Part shown: in pieces, positions 14,701 to 25,400 of the stretch
Numbering within the stretch: position 1 is the first letter of the stretch
Layout of the letters: each line of letters starts with the position of its first letter
Assembly (NCBI GenBank): GCA_964589175.1
Contig: CAZPRY010000030.1
Coordinates: forward strand, 1-50,374
DNA: 50,374 bases
Direction: 5' to 3'
Source of the DNA: CAZPRY01 sp964589175
GTDB lineage: Bacteria; Fidelibacterota; UBA2242
Notes under the pieces: generated by a model
The model's database searches: none
The model's input: only the letters and a program-made list of their open reading frames with translations
What the model was told of the DNA's origin: nothing
Program-made: the position numbers and the translations under genes

Positions 14701-17700
14701 ATGACACGCAGAACTCCATTTCTATCGATGATCGCCCTTGTTATTTTCTTTTTACTAACCAATATGACTTCCCTGTGGGCCATCCTGGTTGCCGATGTTA
14801 CACTGAGCGATCCTTCCGAGATTACGGCCTCATCCATGAAAATCTCCTGGACTGCCAGCACAGATGCTGGCTTTCAGGCTTATAAACTCTATAAAAGTCT
14901 GTCACCCGGGGTGAGTGTCGACGATGAGCTTATGGCGACTATCACAGATATAGCCACTCTGTTCACGACGGTATCGGGCTTAAATTCAGGTACTCTGTAT
15001 TACTACAAGGTTTTTATCTTGGCTGATGCGGGGACCAGTGAGGGCCGCAACGAGGTCTCCGCCACCACACTACCGGAGGCGGTGACGCTTAATACTCCGG
15101 CCGTGATGACCCCGCATACGATAACCCTGAACTGGACTCAAAATATGAACACGAATTTCAAGGAATACCGTGTTTACCAGAGTTCCAGCGCTGGCGTCGA
15201 TCAAACGAAGGAATTGGTTGCTACAATTTCTACCCAGACAACGACAAGCAAGGTTGTTCAGGAACTGGTCGCGGCGACCAAGTATTACTATAAGGTTTAT
15301 GCCGTCGATTCGGGCGACCAGCTAAGCGCTGGGAGCAATGAAGTTTCGGCGACCACGACGCCCAACCTCTTTCCGTTCAGCGATACGGCGGAGGGTGCGA
15401 CTCTTCTGAATTACCAGAAAACCGGGAATTGGGGACTGACCCAGACTGATCCGCACAGTACCGAAAATGCCTGGACTGACAGTCCTCAGGGTAGTTATAG
15501 TGACAACGATGATGTTTCCTTGACCCTGCGCATCAACCTCCAGACAGCCCAGATGCCGGTGCTGTCTTTCTGGACCCGCTACGGTACCGAAGTCAACGCG
15601 GACTTCTGCCGGGTGGAAATCAGCAACGACGGTTCCATCTGGCAAATTGCCGGCTATTGGTCGGGAAGCCTGGCGGATTGGAAAAAGATGGACATCGATC
15701 TGACTCCCTGGGCGCTTGATAATGACGTTTATATCCGCTGGCGGCTGACCGCCAACGGCAATCAGGTCAGCGATGGATGGTATATCGATGATATCACGAT
15801 TACCGAAACTCCAATCCCGGATCTTGATTATCCGTTCACTGAAAATTTTGATCCCCAGCTTCAAGTAAAAGGTTTACCCTATGCCGGCAACTGGTTTACC
15901 TCGCAGTGGGATGTCATGTCCGGCGGACGGTCAACGCCCTATATGATCCACGATTCCCCGGTCGGATACTATATACAATCCGATGGGAATTATACTACGG
16001 TCAATCCTCGCAGTTTTACCAGCCTGACCACCGCCGGAGTCATCGATATGTCGTCTGCCGTCAATCCGATCCTGGTGTTCTACCAGAAATACGATATTGA
16101 GAACAGATCCCAAAATGTTAATTATGATGAGGACGATGATCGGGGTCGGGTTTATCTTTCCGATAACTACGGTCTGCCGGGCAGTTGGCATGAACTCAAA
16201 ACCGTTACCGGAACCAAAACCGATAGCTGGGAACGGGTGGAACTGGATTTAAAGAGTTATGCGGGTAATTCTAAAATCCGCCTCCGTTTTATTGTGGATG
16301 ATGACCGCGATAATGATGACGGTTATGGTGATCAGTCCAATTCCAAAGACGGCTGGTGGATCGACGATATCCGGCTGGAGGAGCGACCGGTGGCGGTTAC
16401 TATTAATCTTCCGTCGAATGTCACCATGCATGGCGCCGACCTGTCATGGAGCCAGAATGCCGATAATGATTTTGCGCGCTATCAGATTTACCGGAACACT
16501 TCCGCAAGCGAATCCGGTGCTGTCCTGCTGACCACCATTACCACCCAGGAAACTGTTACGTATCGCGATGATTACCAGGTACTGCAGCCCCAGAAATATT
16601 ATTACTGGATGTATGTTTTCGATGAACTCGATGATAAAAGTTATAAAAGCAACGTTGTTTCCGCGGATTATACAGTTCCCACGATCAATTTTCCCGTGAC
16701 CGATAATGCCGATGATGAGGCTGCCACGACGGCCAATTGGGCCTGGGGCTATCCCTGGGGCCGGACTACGGCCCAAAAACACTCCGGCACCCATGCCTGG
16801 ACGGATAGCCCGGGCGAGAGTTATTCTCCCAACGCCAACACAGCCCTGAGTACCAATGTGAATTTATCTGGAAGCACGTCGCCGGTCCTGTCATTCTGGC
16901 ATTACTACGACTTCGAGACGAATATGGATTTCGGCTATGTCGAGGTCAGTACGGACGGCGGTAACAGTTGGACAATCATCCACAGCGTGACCGGCACGGA
17001 ATCCAGCTGGAACGAAGAACGGATTGATCTGTCGAATTACATCGGCAACACGATTGGTCTGCGCCTTCGGATGGTGTCCAACGGCACGATACAACATGAC
17101 GGTTGGTACCTGGATGATGTCGAGATCCAGAATGGGACCCGCATCGTCGACTACCCTTTTCAGGAAGATTTTGAAACTGGCTTCAGTCAATGGTTTGCCG
17201 AAAATCCCTGGGGACTGACTGATGATAATCCGCACGGCGGAACAGCGGCCATGACGGAAAGTCCCAATGGGACTTACACGAATAATTTGAGCACCAGTCT
17301 GCTCCTGCATATCAATCTTTCAACGGCGCAGATGCCGGTCCTGAAATTCTGGCATCGCTACGGAGTGCAGATATATGCCGATTATTGCCGGGTGGAGATT
17401 AGTCTGGATGGCTCCAATTGGGAAATCATTGGCTACTGGAACGGCAGCCAGCCGGAATGGATTGAAGACAAAATTGATCTGACGCCCTGGCAGGGATCCA
17501 GCGATGTGCGGATTCGCTGGCGCGTTACTTCCAATGCAACTGTGGTAGGCGATGGCTGGATTATCGATGATATTTCGATCAACGAAAGCGACCGTCCGGT
17601 ATTGACCTATCCCTTTGGTGAACAGTTTGATGAATCCGCCAGTCTGGATCGCTGGTTCTTTGCGCAGTGGGAAATTATCACAGGTGGCCGCAGTGCACCC

Positions 17701-20700
17701 AACCAGGTGCATGATTCCCCGGTCGGTGATTATTTACAATCCGATGGTAACTATACTACGGTAAATCCCAGGAGTTATACGAGTCTGACAACCTCCAGCA
17801 CGATCGATATGACTGAGGCTGTCAATCCTGTTCTCCTGTTTTATCAGAAATACGATATCGAGAACAGGTCCCAAAATATTAATTATGATGAGGACGATGA
17901 TCGGGGTCGGGTTTATCTCTCCGATAATTATGGCCTGCCGGGCAGTTGGCAGGAATTAAAAGCCGTCACCGGTACCAAAACCGACAGTTGGGAACGGGTG
18001 CAACTGGATTTGAAAAATTACGCCGGCAATTCCAAAATACGCCTCCGTTTCATTGTGGACGATGACCGTGATAATAACGACGGTTATGGCGATCAGTCCA
18101 ATTCCAAAGACGGTTGGTGGATCGACGACATCCGCATGGAGGAGCGACCGCTGGCCGTGACACTGGGTGCCTTGACGAATGTATCGATGCATGGCGCGAC
18201 GGTCAACTTGTCACTGAATGAAGATTCCGATTTTCAGTGTTATCGAATCTATCGGAATACTTCGGCCGAGGAATCTTCGGCAACCCTGATACAGACTATT
18301 AGCAATCAAAGCACCGTCAGCTATGCTGATACCTACACAATTATCCGGCCGAATAAATATTATTACTGGATTTATGTCTATGATAATCTCGACATACCCA
18401 GTTACAAGAGCAATGTGGTTTCCGCCGATTATACGGTTCCGACGGTCACTTTTCCCTTCCAGGACCTGGTGGAGACGGGGACCGAAGCGAATTGGGCCTG
18501 GAGTTACCCGTGGGGACTCGAAACTGACCCACAAACGGGAACCAAAAGCTGGGCGGACTCTCCCGGTGCGAATTACGGTCCCAACACCAACACTGCTCTG
18601 ACAATCAATGTGAATCTCTCGGGCAGTTCGACACCGGTGCTGCGCTTCTGGCACAAGTACGCCTTCGAAGATGGTAAGGATTACGGCCATGTTGAGGTCA
18701 GCACTAACGGTGGTTCCAATTGGAGTGTTATTCATTCCGTCACCAACGTTGAGAGTGAATGGAATGAGGAGAAGGTCGATCTCTTTGCTTACATCGGCAG
18801 CACCATCGGGCTCCGCTTCCGGGTAGTGTCGGATGGTTCCAATCACCTGGACGGCTGGAACATCGATGATATCAAAATCGAAAACGGTCCGAGAATCAAT
18901 TCGTATCCGTTTTCGGACAACCTGGAGAGCGGACCTTTGAGGTGGTTTTACGACTCGCCCTGGGGTTTGACGACGGCCAAGTATCACAGCGGCTCGAACT
19001 GCTGGACGGACAGTCCGGCGGGGAATTACAGCAATAGCAGCAGTAGTTCCCTGACGCTTCGCATAGACCTGTCCGATGCCCAGATGCCCTTCCTGAAATT
19101 CTGGACACAGTACGGGACCGAGGCCAATGCCGATTTTTGCCGGGTTGAGATCAGCAATGACGGTGCTTATTGGACGGTGGTCGGATACTGGTCGGGAAGT
19201 CAGTCGGAGTGGAAGGAAGTGTCGATGGATGTAACGCCCTGGGCCGGAGCCAGCGACGTTCTGGTCCGTTGGCGGCTTTCCGCTAACAGCACGACGGTAA
19301 GCGACGGCTGGTATATCGACGATATCGTAATTGATGAGACGCCCATCGAAGCGTTCCAGGTCCCGTTTTTTGACCAATTTGATGATGAATGCAGCGCTGA
19401 AAAATGGTACGGCGGGCAGTGGCAGCCGGTTTCCGGGGGCAGATCGACACCGAACTGCATCCATGATTCGCCGATTGGCAATTACCTGCAATCCGACGGT
19501 GGTTTGGGCACACCGAATCCGAGAAGCTATACAAGTCTGACGACCTCGAGCGTAATCGACTTGACCGGAACCGTCAATCCGGTGTTGGTATTTTACCAGA
19601 AATACGATATTGAAAACAGGTCCCAAAATGTTAATTATGATGATGACGATGATCGGGGTCGGGTTTATCTCTCGGGTAATTTCGGGCTTCCAGGCAGCTG
19701 GACGCAAAAGTACGAGATAACAGGATCGCAAACCGCTACCTGGGAGGAACGCAGAATCAATCTGGCGGAATATAAGACCAGTGCGACTGTGCGTATCCGC
19801 TTTATAGTGGATGATGACCGCGATAATGACGACAGTTATGGCGATCAATCCAATTCGAAAAACGGCTGGTGGCTGGATGATATCGCCATTTTTGACGACC
19901 TTTCCGGGCAGACGATTGTAAATAAGGCCAAACTGCTGAGTCCTGCTCAGACGGTCTCCTCGCCGGGAAATCCGACCGGGAGGATCTATGGCATTGTCAA
20001 CGAGACCGGGATTACCGACGCCAGCGGGCAGGGGGCGGGAATCGTCGCCCAGCTGGGCTACGGACCCGACGGAGTAGATCCAAGCGATGAGGATTGGACC
20101 TGGTTCGGAGCAAGTTACCTGGATGATTACGAAACCATCTACGATCGCTATTATGCCACGCTGACCGTTACGGAGTTGGGTAATTACGATTATGCGTATC
20201 GATTCAGCCTCTCCGGCGGCCCGTGGATTTATGCGGATCTGGATGGCAACGATCGCGGCGGCGGCGGCTATAACGATTACTGCATCGAAGAAGCCGGCGA
20301 TCTGTTGATTGCGCTCGAACCCAACATCTCGACCGAGATCAGAACGATCGATTTGACCTTACCGGTCAATGCGATCAAAAACTGGGTATTTGCGATAAAG
20401 AACGGCGGTCCGGGCGATCTCCGCTTCACAATCGAGGAAGATCAGGCTGAAGTGAAGAGTGATCTTTCCTGGCTGGCCGTCTCTCCGGTGATCGGGACCG
20501 TGGCTGCCAATCATGAACAATTGGTTACGGTGACCTTCGATGCCACCGACCTCGAAGAATATGTCTCCCGGTGGGGCACGATCCGTATCTCCAGCAACGA
20601 TCCGGACAACAGCCCTCTGGAAATCATGGCCATTTTAAGGACTGTTCCGGCCGGCAGTGTTGGTATCACCGGAGTCATTAAAGATAAAAACATGAGCGTT

Positions 20701-22425
20701 TTAAAAACCCAGGCATATCTGAAATTGTATGAGGATGGAACATTTCGCGAAGAATATCCGATCAGCCGGGACGGAAATTACGCGCTCTTTGGCGTGGATA
20801 TGAGCTCTTTCGATATGCGGGTTATCGCCAGGGATTATTTCCCGGAAGAGAAACAGAATGTTACATTGAACAATCAGGTGATCAATTTCCATCTCGGAAG
20901 CGTACCCGCTTTTACACCGACGACGCAGTGGGTTGTCTTCTATGGGGATGCGGTTCTTAATAACAATGATGTGCAGGTTGGTGATGTGGTGGTCGGGTAC
21001 GATCCCGAGGGAACCGTCTGCGGCAACTACTATGTCCAGACAGCCGGCCAGTACGGGCATCTGAAAATCTATGGTGACGACGCCGGGACAGCCGGTACAG
21101 ATGAGGGCGCCGAAGCAGATGACGTCATCCGTTTCCTCGTGAATGGCTTTCCGGCCGAGCCCAGCGTTTCCCCGGTCTGGACCGCCAATGGGAATATCCT
21201 GAATGTCGATCTTACGGTAGCCAATCAGGATAAAATCTGTCTGAACGCCGATTATAACCTGATTTCATTTACGGTGGCGCCTTACGATGGCGATATCGAT
21301 GCCGCCCTGACATCCATCCAGAACAAGTACTCGATTGTACAGAGTTTTGACCTGGAGTGGCAGGGCGCGCGCACTTATGTGGCCGAGCTGGCCGGGCAGG
21401 GATTCAACGATCTCCTGACCGTCGATCCTTACCATGGTTATTGGCTTAAAACCATCGAAAGTTGTGAACTGACGCTCCAGGGCGATCGCCTCTACGACGA
21501 CACACCTCTGGTACTGGATGCCGGCTGGAATCTGACTTCTTACCTGCCCGAATTCGATGAACCGGTAGGCCCGGTTTTGGCTTCGATCGATCAGAAATAC
21601 CAGCAGGTCAACGGGTTTGAGCAAGGAGCCAGGACCTATGTGCCGGGGAGTCAGTACAACGACCTCACTGCTCTAAAAAACGGCTACGGTTACTGGATCA
21701 GGATGCTGCAATCTGCCGCATTGAATTATTCCGGGGCCTACGAAAATCAAGCTAAGTCGGGAGACGTCATCGCCGAAGATTACATTCTGGAAAACGGGCT
21801 GCGGCCGACACCCTGGTGGGATGATCTCTATGGACAAATGATCATTAACAGCCAGCCGGTTGCCCAGGGTGATATTTTGAGTGTGTATGATTCCGATCAT
21901 GTGAAATGCGGAGAATGTATAATAAATTACGCCGGTCAATTTGGCATCGTGCATGTCTACGGCGACGATCCGGCCAGTGAAACAATTGACGAGGGGGCCC
22001 AAATCGGCGATGAATTGATGTTCTGCGTGAACGGTATCGAAGTCACTTTGAATGAGAAAATTCAATGGCTGGGAAAGCGCTCGGTACGCTGCGTGAATCT
22101 ATTGCAGGCGACTACGGTTCAGGCCGATGGGGGTACTGCAACTCCACGGGAATTTTCCCTGTCGCAAAACTATCCGAATCCGTTCAATCCGACGACGACG
22201 GTCGATTACCAGCTTCCTCATGATTGTGAAGTCCGCATCTGCATTTACGATATGCAGGGCGCTTTGGTGAAAAGTCTGGTGAACGATCGTCGCAACGGCG
22301 GCGCATACTCGGCGGTCTGGAATGGAAAAAACGAGGCCGGCCGGCATGTGCCGACGGGTGTGTATCTCCTGAAGATGACGGCTGATGATTTTCAATCGAT
22401 ACGGAAGATGCTTTTGATAAAATAA
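14701..22425 (+). CDS. Giant secreted multidomain protein with Fn3 and MAM/choice-of-anchor-J-like repeats and C-terminal sorting domain
   Basis: 2574 residues. A signal peptide (about 1-27) ends A-L-W-A-type. Two Fn3 domains follow (about 30-215). Then comes a mosaic of beta-sandwich modules in the order A-B-Fn3-A'-A-B-Fn3-A'-A-B (about 222-1735). A modules resemble the MAM-like sandwiches of immune-inhibitor-A proteins (D-G-W-Y-I-D-D-I near each end); B modules carry an acidic loop N-Y-D-E-D-D-D-R-G-R and D-D-D-R-D-N-D-D, probably Ca-binding. Next are a domain at about 1740-1870, a BACON/anchor-like domain (about 1890-1985), a carboxypeptidase-regulatory-like domain (about 1985-2075), two small domains shared with the next gene's N-terminus, paired G-Y-W segments, and a C-terminal FlgD-like/type A sorting domain beginning N-Y-P-N-P-F-N-P (about 2490-2574). 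The last suggests type IX-like secretion to the surface. First gene of a seven-gene run; next start 28 bp after its stop. No enzymatic domain seen. Confidence 0.9.
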   Translation: MTRRTPFLSMIALVIFFLLTNMTSLWAILVADVTLSDPSEITASSMKISWTASTDAGFQAYKLYKSLSPGVSVDDELMATITDIATLFTTVSGLNSGTLYYYKVFILADAGTSEGRNEVSATTLPEAVTLNTPAVMTPHTITLNWTQNMNTNFKEYRVYQSSSAGVDQTKELVATISTQTTTSKVVQELVAATKYYYKVYAVDSGDQLSAGSNEVSATTTPNLFPFSDTAEGATLLNYQKTGNWGLTQTDPHSTENAWTDSPQGSYSDNDDVSLTLRINLQTAQMPVLSFWTRYGTEVNADFCRVEISNDGSIWQIAGYWSGSLADWKKMDIDLTPWALDNDVYIRWRLTANGNQVSDGWYIDDITITETPIPDLDYPFTENFDPQLQVKGLPYAGNWFTSQWDVMSGGRSTPYMIHDSPVGYYIQSDGNYTTVNPRSFTSLTTAGVIDMSSAVNPILVFYQKYDIENRSQNVNYDEDDDRGRVYLSDNYGLPGSWHELKTVTGTKTDSWERVELDLKSYAGNSKIRLRFIVDDDRDNDDGYGDQSNSKDGWWIDDIRLEERPVAVTINLPSNVTMHGADLSWSQNADNDFARYQIYRNTSASESGAVLLTTITTQETVTYRDDYQVLQPQKYYYWMYVFDELDDKSYKSNVVSADYTVPTINFPVTDNADDEAATTANWAWGYPWGRTTAQKHSGTHAWTDSPGESYSPNANTALSTNVNLSGSTSPVLSFWHYYDFETNMDFGYVEVSTDGGNSWTIIHSVTGTESSWNEERIDLSNYIGNTIGLRLRMVSNGTIQHDGWYLDDVEIQNGTRIVDYPFQEDFETGFSQWFAENPWGLTDDNPHGGTAAMTESPNGTYTNNLSTSLLLHINLSTAQMPVLKFWHRYGVQIYADYCRVEISLDGSNWEIIGYWNGSQPEWIEDKIDLTPWQGSSDVRIRWRVTSNATVVGDGWIIDDISINESDRPVLTYPFGEQFDESASLDRWFFAQWEIITGGRSAPNQVHDSPVGDYLQSDGNYTTVNPRSYTSLTTSSTIDMTEAVNPVLLFYQKYDIENRSQNINYDEDDDRGRVYLSDNYGLPGSWQELKAVTGTKTDSWERVQLDLKNYAGNSKIRLRFIVDDDRDNNDGYGDQSNSKDGWWIDDIRMEERPLAVTLGALTNVSMHGATVNLSLNEDSDFQCYRIYRNTSAEESSATLIQTISNQSTVSYADTYTIIRPNKYYYWIYVYDNLDIPSYKSNVVSADYTVPTVTFPFQDLVETGTEANWAWSYPWGLETDPQTGTKSWADSPGANYGPNTNTALTINVNLSGSSTPVLRFWHKYAFEDGKDYGHVEVSTNGGSNWSVIHSVTNVESEWNEEKVDLFAYIGSTIGLRFRVVSDGSNHLDGWNIDDIKIENGPRINSYPFSDNLESGPLRWFYDSPWGLTTAKYHSGSNCWTDSPAGNYSNSSSSSLTLRIDLSDAQMPFLKFWTQYGTEANADFCRVEISNDGAYWTVVGYWSGSQSEWKEVSMDVTPWAGASDVLVRWRLSANSTTVSDGWYIDDIVIDETPIEAFQVPFFDQFDDECSAEKWYGGQWQPVSGGRSTPNCIHDSPIGNYLQSDGGLGTPNPRSYTSLTTSSVIDLTGTVNPVLVFYQKYDIENRSQNVNYDDDDDRGRVYLSGNFGLPGSWTQKYEITGSQTATWEERRINLAEYKTSATVRIRFIVDDDRDNDDSYGDQSNSKNGWWLDDIAIFDDLSGQTIVNKAKLLSPAQTVSSPGNPTGRIYGIVNETGITDASGQGAGIVAQLGYGPDGVDPSDEDWTWFGASYLDDYETIYDRYYATLTVTELGNYDYAYRFSLSGGPWIYADLDGNDRGGGGYNDYCIEEAGDLLIALEPNISTEIRTIDLTLPVNAIKNWVFAIKNGGPGDLRFTIEEDQAEVKSDLSWLAVSPVIGTVAANHEQLVTVTFDATDLEEYVSRWGTIRISSNDPDNSPLEIMAILRTVPAGSVGITGVIKDKNMSVLKTQAYLKLYEDGTFREEYPISRDGNYALFGVDMSSFDMRVIARDYFPEEKQNVTLNNQVINFHLGSVPAFTPTTQWVVFYGDAVLNNNDVQVGDVVVGYDPEGTVCGNYYVQTAGQYGHLKIYGDDAGTAGTDEGAEADDVIRFLVNGFPAEPSVSPVWTANGNILNVDLTVANQDKICLNADYNLISFTVAPYDGDIDAALTSIQNKYSIVQSFDLEWQGARTYVAELAGQGFNDLLTVDPYHGYWLKTIESCELTLQGDRLYDDTPLVLDAGWNLTSYLPEFDEPVGPVLASIDQKYQQVNGFEQGARTYVPGSQYNDLTALKNGYGYWIRMLQSAALNYSGAYENQAKSGDVIAEDYILENGLRPTPWWDDLYGQMIINSQPVAQGDILSVYDSDHVKCGECIINYAGQFGIVHVYGDDPASETIDEGAQIGDELMFCVNGIEVTLNEKIQWLGKRSVRCVNLLQATTVQADGGTATPREFSLSQNYPNPFNPTTTVDYQLPHDCEVRICIYDMQGALVKSLVNDRRNGGAYSAVWNGKNEAGRHVPTGVYLLKMTADDFQSIRKMLLIK
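15365..19910 (+). repeat. Super-repeat of four beta-sandwich modules, period about 1.75 kb
   Basis: The module series A-B-Fn3-A' is present twice in full and then repeated as A-B. A landmark segment in the B module (G-A-G/A-A-A-C-A-G followed by the acidic loop) begins at 16099, 17860 and 19612, i.e. spacings of 1761 and 1752 bp. Parts of the three B modules are nearly identical at the DNA level, pointing to recent duplication or gene conversion. Confidence 0.85.
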
Positions 22426-22453
22426 ATACGTATAAATTAGGAACGAATTGCCC

Positions 22454-25400
22454 ATGCGAAGGTGCAAAATATCGACGATATTCATCCTGATGCTTGCTTT
22501 GACCGCGCTTTCATATTTGAATGCCGAAGTCATTCCCACAACTACCTGGACGGATTACGCCGGACAGGTGAAGGATTTTGAGGGCAATCCCTTACCGGCC
22601 GGAACGGTTGTAGATGCTTACGATCTACAGGGCGTCCACTGCGGGACGGTGGTCACCGAGACCGAGGGTATATACGGTTGGCTGCATGTCTACGGTGATG
22701 AGGCGAATACGGCAGAAACAGACGAAGGCGCTTCAGCGGGGGAGCTCATTACGTTTTACGTGAATGGATATCTGGCTGTGCCCTCGGCCGTTCATCTTTG
22801 GACGGGCGCGAAAGATTATTATGACGATGTCAACCTGCACATTACGACCCAGCCTCCGGGCATCCAAACTCTGCTTGTCATTCTACCGATTGCCGATGTC
22901 ACTGTCAATGAAGATGCAGCGAATACCACGATCGATCTGACGAATGTGTTTACCGATGTCGATGGTGTAGATGCCAATATCGTCAAGACGGTCCAGTCCA
23001 ACTCCAACTCAATCCTTGTGAATCCGGTGGTTTCGGGGAACACGCTGACGCTCGCCTATCAGAGCAATAAACATGGAAGCGCCGATATCACCATCCGGGC
23101 AACTTCGCAGGGTGAAACGAAGGATGACGTTTTTACTGTAACGGTGAATCCGGTCAACGATCCCCCGACAAGCGCCGATGCGGAGGTCACTTTTTCAGAG
23201 GGTGGCGTCTGTACTTTCAGCGCAACCGCTTTTCCATACAACGACGTCGAAGGCGATCAATTCGCGGGAATCGAAATTGCGAATCTCGAAACGGCCGGTG
23301 ATCTCGAATATGATGGTGTCGACGTACAGATCGGAACGGTTTGTAACGATGTAACGAAACTTACCTTCAAGGAACTGGTTCCGCAAAAGAAGGGTGGCAT
23401 CGCGCCGGTATTTGCCACGTTCCAATTTAAGGTCAGAGATCTTCCCGGAGCGGTCAGCACGGCTGCGTACACTATGACGATTCGAAGAACAACCGTGGAC
23501 GATCCGCCAGTGGTTGCCAATCCGATCGCCGATGTAGCTGCCCATGAGGATGACAGTCCGGTTCAGATCGATATAACTAATGTATTCTCCGATCCCGATA
23601 ACGACGATAACCAGATCACCAAGGCCATCGTCGGCAACAGTCACGGCAGTATCCTGAATGTCAGCCTGGATGCAAATACGCTGACCATCAATTTCGAACC
23701 TGATTCGAACGGTACAGCGTTCATCACCGTGCAGGCGAATTCCAACGGGCAAACGGTCGAGGATCAATTTGAGATCACAGTCGATCCGGTAGCTGATCGG
23801 CCTATAAGCTACAATAGCCAAATCAATCTGAATGAGGATGAAGTGTACCGGTTTTCGCAGGATGATTTCCCATTTCATGACGCGGACGGGGACGGATTTT
23901 CAGGTCTCCAGATTACGCGGTTGCCGGCATCGGGTGTATTGCGTTATAATGATGAGGATGTTGCCCAGGACCAGTATTGTTGGGGCTTCGAGCAGTTGAC
24001 CTATAAACCGGCCCCTAATGAATCGGGAAGTCCGTACACCGGTTTTAAATTCAAGGTAATTGACAGTTCAGAACTTTCGAGCCTCAGCGATTATGATCTT
24101 ACCGTGAATGTTGCACCTATCAATGATCCGCCGACGAGCGCAGACGCCTCGGTGAACATAACCCTGGGTACACCGTATACATTTTCAGCGGCGGATTTTC
24201 CCTATTCGGATGTCGAGGAGCATGCCTTTGCCGGTATTGAGATCGCGAATACGGAGACCGCCGGTGACCTGGAATATAACGGGACAGATGTGACGGTCGG
24301 GACCGTATGCCCCGATGTCACCAAACTGGTTTTTAGACAGGCACTATTGGACAAGGGCGGCGCTAAAAGTACGATTGCTACCTTCGAATTTAAAGTCAAG
24401 GATGCGCCCGGTGCGTTCAGTATGCAAGTGTACGAAATGGCCATCAATCTCGCCCAAGATCAGCCGCCTGTCGTGGTCGATCCGCTCGGGGATGTTACTG
24501 TGGATGAGGATGCCGCTGCGATGGAAATCGATCTGAGTTCGGTTTTCAGCGATCCCGATAATGACGATAATCTGATTGTGAAATCAGTTTATTCAAATAG
24601 CGACACTACCCTCGTGACTCCATTGGTTACAGGAAATCAGCTTTACTTGGAATTCAAGCCGGACGCCAATGGCACGGCCTTGATTACCATTCGCGCCCTT
24701 TCCAACGGGCAGAGGGTTGATGACGAGTTCCTTGTGACGGTCACAGAAGTTCCGGACGATCCTGTTTCAGAGGATGTACTCATTGAGTTCGATGAAGATC
24801 AGATATATACTTTTCTCGCAGCGGACATTCCCTATAAAGATGCCGACGGCAACGATTTTATGGGCATCCAGATTACCTCGCCGGTCGATAACGGCTGGCT
24901 GCGTTATGATGGGGAATATGTTCAGGTCGGGCAATTCTACGAAACCGTCACCTTGTTGACCTTCGAACCCGGACCGGATAGTTATGATTCCCCGTACACT
25001 ACTTTTACATTCCGTGTCTGGGACAGCACCGAGTCATCCAGCCTCGAATATACGGTTACGATCAACGTCCTGCCGGTTAACGACCCGCCGATTGCCGATG
25101 CGGGCGATCCGCAAACAGTGAAATCGGGCGAGATCGTAACCCTGGACGGTAGCGCATCCTATGATGTGGATGGACAGGGTTTCATCCATTTATGGTCCGG
25201 GCCGACAGCAATTATCCTGCATAATCCGACCGAAATAATCACGCAATTTGAGGCACCTGTGCTGACCGGAGAGAGTTCGCAGGTATTCCAGTTTACGCTG
25301 GTCACGAATGATGGGGTCGTAGATTCGGAACCATCGACTGTAGACATCACCGTTTTGCCGCCCGAGAAAATTGTTACCGTCGATCCGGTCCATATCGGCT

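Noticed and set aside
18211..19848. 545-codon open frame on the minus strand
   Set aside because: It lies entirely antisense within the repeat region of the first giant gene; composition is an echo of repeated plus-strand codons, and no ribosome binding site or domain is visible.
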